Shown: positions 44,714 to 54,112 of the stretch, in pieces
Position numbering within the stretch: the stretch's first letter is position 1
Layout of the letters: the number at the start of each line of letters is the position of its first letter
Assembly: GCF_009646095.1 (NCBI RefSeq)
Contig: NZ_CP045725.1
Location: 186,001 to 250,000, forward strand
DNA: 64,000 nt
From: Raineyella fluvialis
Lineage (GTDB): Bacteria; Actinomycetota; Actinomycetes; Propionibacteriales; Propionibacteriaceae
Reading direction: 5' to 3'
Notes under the pieces: model-generated
Seen by the model: only the letters and a program-made list of their open reading frames with translations
Databases searched by the model: none
Told to the model about the DNA's origin: nothing
Translations under genes and position numbers: made by a program

Positions 44714-45382
44714 GTGCAAGTGGACCTCAATGCGACGATCGGCGACACCATCCGGGTCGAGGCGCTCCAGCACGATGAGGCCGTGCTCCCGTACGTCTCG
44801 AGCATCACCATCCCGGCGGGCCTGCACGCCGGGACGCCGCGCGTCATCCTCGCCGCGATCCGCCGCGGCCTGGCCGCGGGTGTGCGGCTGGGTGCCGGCG
44901 TGGGCTACCGGGACTTCCTGGGGGGTGGCGACCGCTACGTCGACGTCGCGTTCGAGGATCTGTACGCCGAACTGATCTACCAGATCGGGGCCGTCGACTC
45001 GCTCGCCTTCACCGAGCAGGGGCGGCTCTCCTACGTCCGTCCCAGCGGGGCGCTGGCGCGGATGGCCGGTCGCCGCAAGGACCACGCCGAAGCCATCCTG
45101 CGGGCCATCGCGTCGTACGACCCGGAACTGCCCCTGGTCGTCCACCACCTGTCGCCGCTGCTCGGGATGGCCCGTGACGCCGGCCTGGAGGTGATCGTGG
45201 AGTATTCGGCCAGTTCGCTGGAGCGGATGCGCGCCTCGGTGGGCCGGATCGCGGCCGACGGACATCCGGAACAGTCCGTGTCCCTCCATCTCGACCCCGT
45301 CACGGCACCGGTGGTGGTCCGAACTCTCCGTGAACTGGGTCACACTTTCGGGGCTCCCCTCACGGCACGGCGCGGGATGTGA
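44714..45382 (+). CDS. Divergent LamB/YcsF (PxpA-like) protein
   Basis: 222 residues from GTG 44714 (AAGG about 8 nt upstream, and the domain starts at residue 2). An upstream ATG at 44666 would add 16 residues. PxpA with PxpBC cleaves 5-oxoproline. The fold is clear: VQVDLNATIGD, VLPYVSSITIPAGLHAGTPRVI, AAGVRLGAGVGYRD, YQIGAVDSLAF, LSYVRPSGALARM. Yet the PxpA-type residues have changed: NADLGE is NATIGD, HAGDP is HAGTP, GAHPSYPD is GAGVGYRD, and the HGAL His is Ser. Activity is thus doubtful. It is just before accA3. Partner PxpB/C are not present. Confidence 0.75.
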   Translation: MQVDLNATIGDTIRVEALQHDEAVLPYVSSITIPAGLHAGTPRVILAAIRRGLAAGVRLGAGVGYRDFLGGGDRYVDVAFEDLYAELIYQIGAVDSLAFTEQGRLSYVRPSGALARMAGRRKDHAEAILRAIASYDPELPLVVHHLSPLLGMARDAGLEVIVEYSASSLERMRASVGRIAADGHPEQSVSLHLDPVTAPVVVRTLRELGHTFGAPLTARRGM

Positions 45383-45430
45383 TTTTCGGCGCACCGGCCT
45401 GCGGAACGACCCTTGTCGGTGGGTTGAACA

Positions 45431-45464
45431 AGCGCTCACTCCGGGCCCGGACAACCCCTAGACT
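45431..45464 (+). promoter_or_regulatory. accA3 promoter with AGCGCTCACTC box
   Basis: TAGACT (45459-45464) is the likely -10, giving a leader of about 63 nt before GTG 45533. AGCGCTCACTC (45431-45441) overlaps the expected -35 region. The leader contains the AGGAGG ribosome binding site at 45523-45528. Confidence 0.55.
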
Positions 45465-45532
45465 CTGGCCTGACAGTGCCGTCATGGCCGGGGAAGCCGT
45501 CGGGCGGTTCAGAGTGGAACCCAGGAGGAATA

Positions 45533-47296
45533 GTGCCCATCAGCAAGGTGCTCATCGCGAACCGAGGGGAAATCGCGGTCCGTGTGATCCGCGCAGCACG
45601 TGACGAGGGAATTGCCAGCGTCGCCGTCTACGCTGATCCGGACGCCGATGCCTTGTTCGTGAAGCTCGCAGACGAGGCGTATGCGCTGGGTGGCGCGACG
45701 CCCGCCGAGTCCTACCTCGACATGGGCAAGATCATCGACGTCGCTCGCCGCAGCGGAGCCGACGCCATCCACCCGGGCTACGGCTTCCTCGCCGAGAACG
45801 CGGACTTCGCCCAGGCCGTCATCGACGCAGGCCTGATCTGGATCGGCCCTTCCCCGCGGTCGATCCGTGATCTGGGTGACAAGGTCGCCGCCCGTCATAT
45901 CGCTCTCAAGGTCGGCGCACCGCTGGTTCCCGGTACGCCGGACCCGGTGGCGAACGCTGACGAGGTCGTCGCCTTCGCGCGTGAGCACGGCCTGCCGATC
46001 GCCATCAAGGCTGCCTTCGGCGGCGGCGGGCGTGGCCTCAAGGTCGCCCGTACGCTCGAGGAGGTCCCCGAGCTCTTCGAGTCGGCCACCCGTGAGGCCG
46101 TCACCGCCTTCGGCCGTGGTGAGTGCTTCGTCGAGCGCTACCTCGACAAGCCGCGCCACGTCGAGACCCAGTGCCTCGCCGACCAGCACGGCAACGTCGT
46201 GGTGGTCTCCACCCGTGACTGCTCGCTGCAGCGCCGCCACCAGAAGCTCGTCGAGGAGGCCCCGGCCCCGTTCCTCAACGAGGACCAGATGAACCGCCTC
46301 TACGAGTCCTCCAAGGCGATCCTCCGTGAGGCCGGCTACGTCGGCGCGGGCACCTGCGAGTTCCTGGTCGCCCAGGACGGCCTGATCTCCTTCCTGGAGG
46401 TCAACACCCGCCTCCAGGTGGAGCACCCGGTGTCGGAGGAGGTCTCGGGCCTGGACCTCGTCCGGGAGATGTTCCGCATCGCCAACGGCGAGGAGCTCGG
46501 CTACGGCGACCCGGAGCTGCGCGGTCACTCCTTCGAGTTCCGCATCAACGCCGAGGACCCGGGCCGCAACTTCATGCCTGCCCCGGGCACCGTCACCGAG
46601 TTCGTCGCCCCGCAGGGTCCGGGCGTCCGCTTCGACGACGGCTACCGCAAGGGGATGACCGTCCCGGGCTCGTTCGACTCCCTCGTCGGCAAGCTGATCG
46701 TCACCGGCGCGACCCGCGAGCAGGCGCTGCAGCGCTCCCGCCGCGCGCTGGACGAGCTGGTGCTGGAGGGCATGCCGACCGCCATCCCGTTCCACAAGGT
46801 CGTCATCGATGACCCGGCCTTCACCGCGGCCGACGGCAAGTTCGCCGTCCACACCCGCTGGATCGAGACCGAGTTCGACAACCAGATCCCGCAGTACGAC
46901 GGCGCCCCCGGCGAAGGGGGCGAGGCCGAGGAGAAGCGGACCGTCGTCCTCGAGGTGAACGGCAAGCGCGTCGAGGTCAGCCTGCCGGCCGGTCTCGGCA
47001 GCATGAGCGGCGGCACGAACGCCGCCAAGAAGCCGAAGCGCCAGAAGTCCAAGTCGGCCGTCAAGGAGGCCTCCGGCAACTCGGTGACCGCACCGATGCA
47101 GGGCACCGTGGTCAAGGTGGCCGTGACCGACGGTCAGGAGGTCACCGAGGGTGACCTGGTGGTGGTGCTCGAGGCGATGAAGATGGAGCAGCCCATCAAC
47201 GCGCACCGCACCGGCATCATCACCGGCCTTGCGGTCGAGGGTGGCCAGACCGTCCAGTCCGGCGAGGTGATGTGCGAGATCATCGACGCCGAGTGA
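45533..47296 (+). CDS. accA3: Acyl-CoA carboxylase alpha subunit (biotin carboxylase plus carrier)
   Basis: 587 residues from GTG 45533, four bases after AGGAGGA. The carboxylase part (1-450) has [21 protein letters not shown], the ATP loop [34 protein letters not shown] and the catalytic [23 protein letters not shown] basic Lys-rich linker (near 500-515) leads to the carrier domain with EAMKMEQPI, in which Lys 550 is biotinylated (by BirA at 39.3 kb). It supplies carboxybiotin to AccD5 and other beta subunits. A longer reading from 45476 is not supported by a ribosome binding site. Confidence 0.96.
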   Translation: MPISKVLIANRGEIAVRVIRAARDEGIASVAVYADPDADALFVKLADEAYALGGATPAESYLDMGKIIDVARRSGADAIHPGYGFLAENADFAQAVIDAGLIWIGPSPRSIRDLGDKVAARHIALKVGAPLVPGTPDPVANADEVVAFAREHGLPIAIKAAFGGGGRGLKVARTLEEVPELFESATREAVTAFGRGECFVERYLDKPRHVETQCLADQHGNVVVVSTRDCSLQRRHQKLVEEAPAPFLNEDQMNRLYESSKAILREAGYVGAGTCEFLVAQDGLISFLEVNTRLQVEHPVSEEVSGLDLVREMFRIANGEELGYGDPELRGHSFEFRINAEDPGRNFMPAPGTVTEFVAPQGPGVRFDDGYRKGMTVPGSFDSLVGKLIVTGATREQALQRSRRALDELVLEGMPTAIPFHKVVIDDPAFTAADGKFAVHTRWIETEFDNQIPQYDGAPGEGGEAEEKRTVVLEVNGKRVEVSLPAGLGSMSGGTNAAKKPKRQKSKSAVKEASGNSVTAPMQGTVVKVAVTDGQEVTEGDLVVVLEAMKMEQPINAHRTGIITGLAVEGGQTVQSGEVMCEIIDAE

Positions 47297-47336
47297 TCCT
47301 GACGGGCCCCTGACGGGGCTCGCTGGACCGACGTCC

Positions 47337-47387
47337 GACCGGGCCGTCGTCCCGTCCTCCCAGCGAGGACGAGGCGGCGGCCCGGTC
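47337..47387. terminator. Nested hairpin between accA3 and lpdA
   Basis: Outer arms GACCGGGCCG (47337-47346) and CGGCCCGGTC (47378-47387), inner arms gtcctc/gaggac (47354-47370). It lies between convergent stops. The rest of the 183-bp gap holds no gene. Confidence 0.7.
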
Positions 47388-47480
47388 GCGTCCGCCGTAC
47401 ATGGCCCGGGACGAGGAAGCGCCCGGGCGAGGTCCTGATGACCCCACCCGGGCGCGTCTCAGCAGCCCGGCGTACGCGAC

Positions 47481-48908
47481 TCAGTTGGTCAGCTGGGCGG
47501 TCGCGGTCTGGCCGTGCGTGTGCAGGCGGCGGGCCGCCTCCGCGATCGAGCCCGACAGAGACGGGTACACGGTGAAGGCGTGGGAGAAGTCGTCGACCGA
47601 GATCCGCTGGGCGACCGCCAGCGAGACCGCGTGGATCAGTTCGGAGGCCGTCGGGGCGACGATGACACCACCGACGATGATCCCGGTCAGCGGCAAGCAG
47701 AACAGCTTCACGAACCCGTCGGTGAAGCCCTGCATCTTGGCGCGGGCGTTGGAGGCCAGCGGCATCATGACGACCTCGGCGGTCGAGTGGCCTTCGTCGA
47801 TGTCCTTCTGCGTGACGCCGACGGTGGCGATCTCCGGCGCGGTGAAGATGTTCGAGGCGATCGTCTCCTGGCGGAGCTGGGGAACGGCATCGCCGAGGGC
47901 GTGCCACATCGCGATCCGGCCCTGCATGGCAGCGACCGAGGCGAGGGCGAAGACGCCGGTGCAGTCCCCCGCCCCGTAGACGCCCCGGGCCGACGTCCGC
48001 GACACCTTGTCGACGGTCACGTAGCCACGCTTGTCGAGCTCGACGCCCGCCTCCTCCAGGCCGATACCGGCGGTGTTCGGGATGGAGCCGACCGCCATCA
48101 GGACGTGCGACCCGACGACCTCACGGCCGTCCTCGAGGCCGACCACGACACCGTCACCCTCACGGCGGGCCGACACGGCGCGGGCGCGGCTGATGATGGT
48201 GATGCCGCGGCGCTCGAAGACGTCCTGCAGCACGCGGGCGGCGTCGGGGTCCTCGCCGGGCAGCACCATGTCGCGCGACGACACGAGAGTCACCCGGACA
48301 CCCAGGGCGTCGTACGCGTTGGCGAACTCGGCGCCGGTGACGCCGGAGCCGACGACGATCAGGTGCTCGGGCAGCTCGGTCAGGTTGTAGACCTGCGTCC
48401 AGTCGAGGATCCGCTCCCCGTCCGGCATCGCGTCCGGCAGGACCCGAGGGTGTGCCCCGGTGGAGACGAGGATGACGTCGGCCTCGAGCCGCTCCTCCCC
48501 GAACTCGGTGGTCGCGACGACCGCGCGGGTGCCCTCCAGACGGGCCTTGCCGCGGACGATGCGTACGCCCTCCTTGACCAGCCGCATGGCGATGTCGCCG
48601 GACTGGGCTTCGGCGAGCTGGATGACGCGGGTGTTCACGGCAGCCAGGTCCGTGGTCACCGTCAGGGTGAGGTCCTCGTCACCGGCCGGGGAGTAGAGTC
48701 CCTGCCCCGAGGCCTGCTCCATCGTGGACATCACGTTCGAGGTCGCGATCAGGGACTTCGACGGAACGCAGTCCGTGAGGACCGCGGAACCTCCTATCCC
48801 GTCGCTGTCGACCAGGGTCACCTCCCCACCGAGTTGCGCCCCCACGAGGGCCGCTTCGTAGCCGCCTGGTCCTCCACCGATGATCACAACCTTGGTCACA
48901 TCGGGCAT
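47481..48908 (-). CDS. lpdA: NAD(P)H quinone reductase, LpdA type
   Basis: 475 residues from ATG 48908, with GGAAGA next to the start. It has the disulfide-reductase fold: FAD site VVIIGGGPGGYEAALVGAQLG, NAD site LIVVGSGVTGAEFANAYDALG, and FAD site 2 VYGAGDCTGVFALASVA. Where dihydrolipoamide dehydrogenases have GTCLNxGCIPSK, this reads GGSAVLTDCVPSKSL, so only the second Cys is present. This fits the LpdA/FprA-like quinone reductase of mycobacteria (Rv3303c, from memory) rather than a lipoamide dehydrogenase. It is divergent from the deoD-type gene. Confidence 0.9.
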   Translation of the reverse strand: MPDVTKVVIIGGGPGGYEAALVGAQLGGEVTLVDSDGIGGSAVLTDCVPSKSLIATSNVMSTMEQASGQGLYSPAGDEDLTLTVTTDLAAVNTRVIQLAEAQSGDIAMRLVKEGVRIVRGKARLEGTRAVVATTEFGEERLEADVILVSTGAHPRVLPDAMPDGERILDWTQVYNLTELPEHLIVVGSGVTGAEFANAYDALGVRVTLVSSRDMVLPGEDPDAARVLQDVFERRGITIISRARAVSARREGDGVVVGLEDGREVVGSHVLMAVGSIPNTAGIGLEEAGVELDKRGYVTVDKVSRTSARGVYGAGDCTGVFALASVAAMQGRIAMWHALGDAVPQLRQETIASNIFTAPEIATVGVTQKDIDEGHSTAEVVMMPLASNARAKMQGFTDGFVKLFCLPLTGIIVGGVIVAPTASELIHAVSLAVAQRISVDDFSHAFTVYPSLSGSIAEAARRLHTHGQTATAQLTN

Positions 48909-49045
48909 TCTTCCATGAGGTCGCGGTCTGCGCGGCCTCACGACCCTCCCGGTGCCGTGACACGGATCGCACGGGCCTGCGGTGCCACAGGGCGGCACCG
49001 CGGTCGTCGCCCGCGGGCCGTGCGGCACGTGGCAGACTCTCGCCC

Positions 49046-49943
49046 ATGAGCCCCGAGACGACCGCGACGACCGGCGCGGGCTCCCCCGTGCCGGCCACCC
49101 CGGATCCCCCTCCCCGGATCGATCGCCCGGTGCCGGGGCAGCGGAGAGCGGCTCCTGGCAGGACGTCGCCGAGCGTGCCGCCGCGGCCATGCTGACCGGC
49201 CTCGCGATCGACCACGCCGATGTGGCCGTCGTCCTGGGATCCGGCTGGGCCGATGGACGTGACGCCCTCGGCACACCGCTGGCCAGCATGGCGCTCGAAG
49301 GACTCCCCGGGTTCCGGGCCCCGGTCGTCGCCGGGCACGGGGGTGAGGTGCTCGCGATCCGTACGGCCACCGGAGCGATCGCCCTGCTGTTCACCGGCCG
49401 TACGCACCTCTACGAGGGCACCGGCGTCGAGGCCGTCGTCCACGGCGTGCGGACCGCCGCGGCCGCCGGGGTACGGACCCTGGTGCTCACCAACGGCTGC
49501 GGGTCCGTACGACGCGACTGGGAGCCGGGCACCCCGGTCCTCCTCCGGGACCACATCAACCTGACCGGCGCCACGCCGCTGCGCGGCCCGTCGTTCGTCA
49601 GCATGTCCGACGCCTACTCCCCCGCCTGCGGGCGGCGCTGCGCCGGCTCCGACCGGAGCTGCCGGAAGGGGTGTACGCGCAGTTCCACGGCCCGCAGTAC
49701 GAGACACCGGCCGAGGTCGAGTATGCGCGGCGGATCGGTGCCGACCTGGTCGGGATGTCGACCGCGCTGGAGACCATCGCCGCCCGCGAGCGGGGCCTGG
49801 AGGTCCTCGGCCTGTCCCTGGTCACCAACCAGGCGGCCGGGGTGGCCGACCGGCCGCTGGACCACGCCGAGGTGCTGGCAGCCGGCAGGGCCGCCGGACC
49901 CCGACTGCGGTCGCTGCTCGCCGACGTGATGGAGGTGCTGTGA
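49046..49943 (+). CDS. deoD: Purine nucleoside phosphorylase, two frame breaks
   Basis: Start ATG 49046, with CAGACT (49033-49038) 7 nt upstream. The frame is shifted at the G4 run 49135-49138 (ATG frame ends; the next continues with [37 protein letters not shown]), and again at the C5 run 49619-49623. The last part reads [47 protein letters not shown] and [20 protein letters not shown] are PNP class signatures. It phosphorolyses purine nucleosides. Both breaks need one extra base, as in pmmB next door. The order lpdA-deoD-pmmB matches mycobacteria. Confidence 0.88.
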
Positions 49944-51627
49944 CCGCCCTTGCCGGCCTCCTCGACCGGGCGGCGGCCTGGCGGGCGGAGGACCCCGACC
50001 CGCACACGGTGGCGATCCTCGACGGCCTGGTCACCGCCGCCCGCAGCGGGGATGCCTCCGCCCTGGCCGAGTTGCACGCGGCGTTCGCCGGCCCCTCGAA
50101 TTCGGGACCGCCGGCCTGCGCGGTCCCCTCGGGCCGGGCCCCGCCCGGATGAACCGGGTCGTCGTCAGCCGGGCAGCCGCCGGTCTGGCGCGCTATCTCC
50201 TCGACAACGGACAGGGAGGCGGGCGCGTGCTGGTCGGCCACGACGCGCGTCACGGGTCCGCGACCTTCGGGCGCGACACCGCCGAGATCCTGGCCGGCCA
50301 CGGGCTCGATGCGGTGCTGGTGCCGCAGCCGGTCCCCACCCCGGTCGTGGCGTACGGCATCCGCGCGCTCGGCTGCGTCGCCGCGGTGGTCGTCACCGCC
50401 TCCCACAATCCCGCCGCGGACAACGGCTACAAGGTCTACCTGGGGGACGGATCGCAGATCATCCCGCCGGTCGACGGCGAGATCGCGACCCGCATCGCCG
50501 CCGCGAGCGCCGAACCGCTGGCGAGCCTGCCGCGGGCTGCGACCTGGCGCACGGCCGCCCCGCAGCTGCAGGAGGCGTACGTCGCACGGGCCGCCTCCCT
50601 GCTCAGCGAGCCCCGGCCCCGCGCGCTGGCAGCGGACTCCGGGCGCCCGCTGCGGTGGGTCTACACGCCGCTGCACGGTGTCGGGCTGGCGACCGTGCAG
50701 CGGGTCATCGACGCCGCGGGGCTGCCCGCACCGACGGTCGTGGCCGAACAGGCCGAGCCCGATCCGGACTTCCCCACCCTCCCGTTCCCCAATCCGGAGG
50801 AACCCGGAGCCCTGGACCTGGCGCTGGGCCTCGCCGCACGCACCGGGGCCGACCTGGTCATCGCTCACGATCCCGACGCGGATCGCTGTGCGGTCGCGGT
50901 CCACGGACCGGACGGCTGGCGGATGCTGCGAGGCGATGAGCTCGGTGTCCTGCTCGGCGCCGACCTGCTCGAGCGCGGGGTGCGCGGGACGTACGCGAAC
51001 TCGGTGGTCTCCTCCACCCTGCTGGCGCGGATGTGCGCGGCGGCCGGGGCACCGCACACCACGACACTGACCGGGTTCAAGTGGATCGGCCGCGTGCCGG
51101 ACCTCGCCTTCGGGTACGAGGAGGCCCTCGGCTATTGCACTGATCCGGAGGCGGTCTCCGACAAGGACGGGATCACCACCATGGTCCGGGTGCTCGACCT
51201 GGCGGGTCGGTGCGCCGACGCGGGTGGGACGCTGAGCGATGTCCTCGACCGGGTGATGCGCACCCACGGCCTCCATGCCACCGACCAGCTGTCCTTCCGG
51301 TCCGAGGAGACCGAGCTCATCGCGGGCGCCATGCGACGACTACGCGACGCGGCGCCGGCGACCCTCGGCGGAGAGCCGGTGCGGACCGTCGACCTGCGTG
51401 AGGGGACGCCGGATCTGCCACCCACCGACGCCGTGCTCCTCGAGGCACGTACGTCACGGGTGGTGGTGCGCCCCTCAGGGACCGAGCCGAAGCTCAAGTG
51501 CTACCTCGAGGTGCGGGCCACACCGGAGGAATCGACCGACCTCACCACGGCCCGCGAGCGGGCCACCGGGCATCTGGCGGGTCTGAAGGCCGAGATCGCC
51601 CTGCTGCTGGGGCTGGACGGCTCCTGA
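49940..51627 (+). CDS. pmmB: Phosphomannomutase/phosphopentomutase-like, one frame break
   Basis: The start ATG 49940 overlaps the deoD stop. The first 51 residues ([30 protein letters not shown]) are the family N-terminus. The frame breaks at the C4 run 50092-50095: one more C restores [21 protein letters not shown], which joins the second reading starting at 50149. That part has [19 protein letters not shown] (phosphoserine), [13 protein letters not shown] (metal), GYEEALGYC (sugar loop) and [15 protein letters not shown] (phosphate). Total about 560 residues, typical of PmmB (Rv3308 type). It likely handles pentose-1-P or hexose-P next to the nucleoside genes. Confidence 0.9.
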
Positions 51628-51679
51628 CCCGAGCGGCGTCGCGGCGTGCCACCCAACCGACGAACACCCAACCGATGAA

Positions 51680-51720
51680 CACCCCGGGGTCGGGCCGCTG
51701 AGCGGCCCGACCCCGGGGTG
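51680..51720. terminator. Strong bidirectional terminator between pmmB and actP
   Basis: A 20-bp perfect inverted repeat (51680-51699 and 51701-51720) of caccccggggtcgggccgct and its complement around a single G. It is among the strongest hairpins in the window and lies between convergent stops. Confidence 0.85.
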
Positions 51721-51742
51721 CGTACGTATCAGCGCGTCCGGT

Positions 51743-53386
51743 TCAGTGGACGATGGCCTCCCCGGCCCCCAGACCGGTCATGGAGCGGACCTCCATCTCG
51801 GCCTGCAGCGCCTTGTCGGCCTTGTTCTTCGCCGTGACCGTGCCGAGCCAGCCCATGAAAAACGCCAGAGGGAGCGCGACGATCGTCGGGTTGGTCAGCG
51901 GGAACCAGGCGAAGTCGGCGTGCGGGAAGAACGCGGACTTGTCCCCGGAGATGGCCGGCGAGAACGCGATGAGCACCACAGAGGTGATCAGGCCGGTGTA
52001 GATCGACCAGACCGAGCCACGGGTGTTGAACGAGCGCCAGTACAGCGTGAACAGGATCGCGGGGAGGTTCGCGGCAGCCGCGACGCCGAACGCCAGCGAG
52101 ATCAGGAACGCGATGTTCTGACCGTTGGCGAAGATCCCACCGATCACGGCCAGGATGCCGATGATGACGGAGGTGGCGCGAGCGACCCGGACCTCGGAGG
52201 CGGCGTCGACCTTGCCGCCCTTCAGGACGTTGTTGTAGATGTCGTGGGCGAAGGACGCCGACGCGGTGATGGTCAGGCCGGCGACGACCGCGAGGATGGT
52301 CGCGAAGGCGATGCCGGAGATGATGCCCATCATGATCTCGCCGCCGAGCTGGAGGGCCAGCAGCGGGGCCGCCGCGTTCGCCTTGCCCGGGGCGCCGGCG
52401 ATGAGGGTGTTACCCATCCCGCCGGTGTTCTGGCCGACGAGCCAGATGGCGCCGTAGCCCAGGAGGAAGGTGACGATGAAGAACAGGCCGACCAGGTTGA
52501 TCGCCCACACGGCCGAGCGGCGGGCCTCCTTGGCCGTGGGCACGGTGTAGAAGCGCATCAGCACGTGCGGCAGGCCCGACGGGCCGGTGACGAGCGCGAT
52601 GGCCAGCGAGATGAAGGACAACTTCGTGGCCCAGTCCTTGCCGTACTGCAGGCCGGGCTTGAGGATGGCCTCGCCGCCGGTGTGGTGGGCGATGGCGTCC
52701 CGCAGCAGGTGCGAGACGTTGAAGTTGGCGTAGACGAGGACCCACAGGGCCATCACCGTCGCGCCGGTGACCAGCAGGACGGCCTTGATCATCTGCACCC
52801 AGGTGGTGCCCTTCATGCCGCCGATGAGGACGTACGCGATCATGATCGCGCCGACCACGACGATGACCAGGTTCTGCCCGATCGTCGACTTGATGCCGAG
52901 CAGGAGGGCGACCAGGCCGCCCGCGCCGGCCATCTGGGCCAGCAGGTAGACGAAGGAGATGACCAGGGTCGAGATCGCCGCGGCCGTACGGACCGGCTTG
53001 GCATCCATCCGGAACGACAGCACATCGGCCATGGTGTAGCGGCCGGTGTTACGCAGCGGCTCCGCCACCAGGGTGAGGGCGATGATCCACGCGACGAAGA
53101 AGCCGACGGAGTACAGGAAGCCGTCGAAACCGTTGATCGCGATCGCGCCGGTGACGCCGAGGAAGGCGGCCGCCGACAGGTAGTCACCGGTGATGGCCAG
53201 GCCGTTCTGGCGACCCGAGAAAGCGCCGCCGCCGGTGTAGAAGCTGGCGGCGGCCTTCTTGTCAGCATTACGGCTGACCGAGATGACCACACCCATCGTC
53301 GCGATCACGAAGACGGCGAAGATCGAGATGTTGATGAGGGGGTTGCCGAACTGGACGGCTTTGGCGGTGTCGAGCAGGGTCAGCAT
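51743..53386 (-). CDS. actP: Acetate/solute:cation symporter (SSS family)
   Basis: 547 residues from ATG 53386 (TGATG overlap with the DUF485 stop). About 13 membrane spans. SGRQNGLAITGDYLSAAAFLGVTGAIA (near 60) and the sodium-site region YLLAQMAGAGGLVALLLG are typical of ActP. The C-terminal tail is short and charged. It takes up acetate or similar short-chain monocarboxylates using a sodium or proton gradient. The DUF485 partner is coupled upstream, as in the yjcH-actP pair. The substrate beyond short-chain acids cannot be told. Confidence 0.9.
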   Translation of the reverse strand: MLTLLDTAKAVQFGNPLINISIFAVFVIATMGVVISVSRNADKKAAASFYTGGGAFSGRQNGLAITGDYLSAAAFLGVTGAIAINGFDGFLYSVGFFVAWIIALTLVAEPLRNTGRYTMADVLSFRMDAKPVRTAAAISTLVISFVYLLAQMAGAGGLVALLLGIKSTIGQNLVIVVVGAIMIAYVLIGGMKGTTWVQMIKAVLLVTGATVMALWVLVYANFNVSHLLRDAIAHHTGGEAILKPGLQYGKDWATKLSFISLAIALVTGPSGLPHVLMRFYTVPTAKEARRSAVWAINLVGLFFIVTFLLGYGAIWLVGQNTGGMGNTLIAGAPGKANAAAPLLALQLGGEIMMGIISGIAFATILAVVAGLTITASASFAHDIYNNVLKGGKVDAASEVRVARATSVIIGILAVIGGIFANGQNIAFLISLAFGVAAAANLPAILFTLYWRSFNTRGSVWSIYTGLITSVVLIAFSPAISGDKSAFFPHADFAWFPLTNPTIVALPLAFFMGWLGTVTAKNKADKALQAEMEVRSMTGLGAGEAIVH

Positions 53387-53823
53387 CACAGGGCCGCCTT
53401 CTTTTCCAGGGCCTCACGCAGGGCGGTGGAACGGGGGTCGAGGTTCTTGTTGGCGTGGCGCACGTACGCCCACGTGACGAACCAGGTGCTGGCGAAGGCC
53501 AGCAGGCCCAGGGGCACGCCCCACGGGATGTAGCTGCCGGCGATCCGCGCGCCCATGAAGGCGGGCGCGTACGTCGACAGCAGGACGAACACGAAGTAGT
53601 ACCCCACGAAGGTGATCACCATCGGGAAGGCGAACCGCACGTGCGACGTGCGCAGGGCCCGGTACTCGGCGGAGTTCTGGACAGCGATGAAATCGATGCC
53701 CTCAGGATCGTGATGCCCGTCGCGGTCCTTGTCCCAGATCTCAGGGAGGGGTGCGTGGTGCTTCGGGAGATTGGCCTCCACTTCCGGCAATTCGGAATGG
53801 GGCGATCGGGTGTGCGGCGTCAT
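53386..53823 (-). CDS. yjcH: DUF485 small membrane protein (YjcH type)
   Basis: 145 residues. The DUF485 core has two membrane spans with QNSAEYRALRTSHVRFAFPMVITFVGYYFVFV-like text (residues 48-80) and YIPWGVPLGLLAFASTWFVTWAYVRHANKNLD (near 97-128). The N-terminal 45 residues are charged and specific to actinobacteria. It helps the ActP symporter. It is immediately upstream of actP and shares one nucleotide with its start codon. Confidence 0.9.
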   Translation of the reverse strand: MTPHTRSPHSELPEVEANLPKHHAPLPEIWDKDRDGHHDPEGIDFIAVQNSAEYRALRTSHVRFAFPMVITFVGYYFVFVLLSTYAPAFMGARIAGSYIPWGVPLGLLAFASTWFVTWAYVRHANKNLDPRSTALREALEKKAAL

Positions 53824-53966
53824 TGTCGCTCCTCATGAATCAGCGGGGTGACTGGGCCCCGTTGGTTGTCCTTAGAGATTGGCTGTAAGCCGGCTCACAG
53901 GTCAACTCGGGTACCACACAGGAGTCCGTGATCTCAGTCACATGCATAAGGGCGTGCGGAGGCCGT

Positions 53967-53972
53967 GATAAT
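53967..53972 (+). promoter_or_regulatory. -10 of the TPP riboswitch transcript
   Basis: GATAAT lies about 20 nt before the 5' side of the aptamer. No convincing -35 is seen. The gap 53824-53991 also holds the actP/yjcH promoter region. Confidence 0.5.
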
Positions 53973-53991
53973 GTCAGGAGAACTATTTCCC

Positions 53992-54104
53992 CGGGAGTCC
54001 GCGCCACATGGCGGGCTGAGAGGGTCGAGCGCCACGAGGTCCACAGCCTCAGGGCTGGTCGGCCGACCGGACGAACCTGACCGGATCATGCCGGCGTAGG
54101 GAGC
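53992..54104 (+). ncRNA. TPP (THI-box) riboswitch
   Basis: The conserved aptamer parts are visible: CTGAGA (54016-54021), CCTGA (54076-54080) and the 3' end CCGG-atcatg-CCGGCGTAGGGAG (54081-54103). P1 can pair TTCCC (about 53986-53991) with GGGAG (54099-54103). That strand contains the ribosome binding site AGGGAG 9 nt before ATG 54113, so thiamine pyrophosphate binding probably hides it. The P3 arm is longer than average. Confidence 0.92.
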
Positions 54105-54112
54105 TGATCTCC

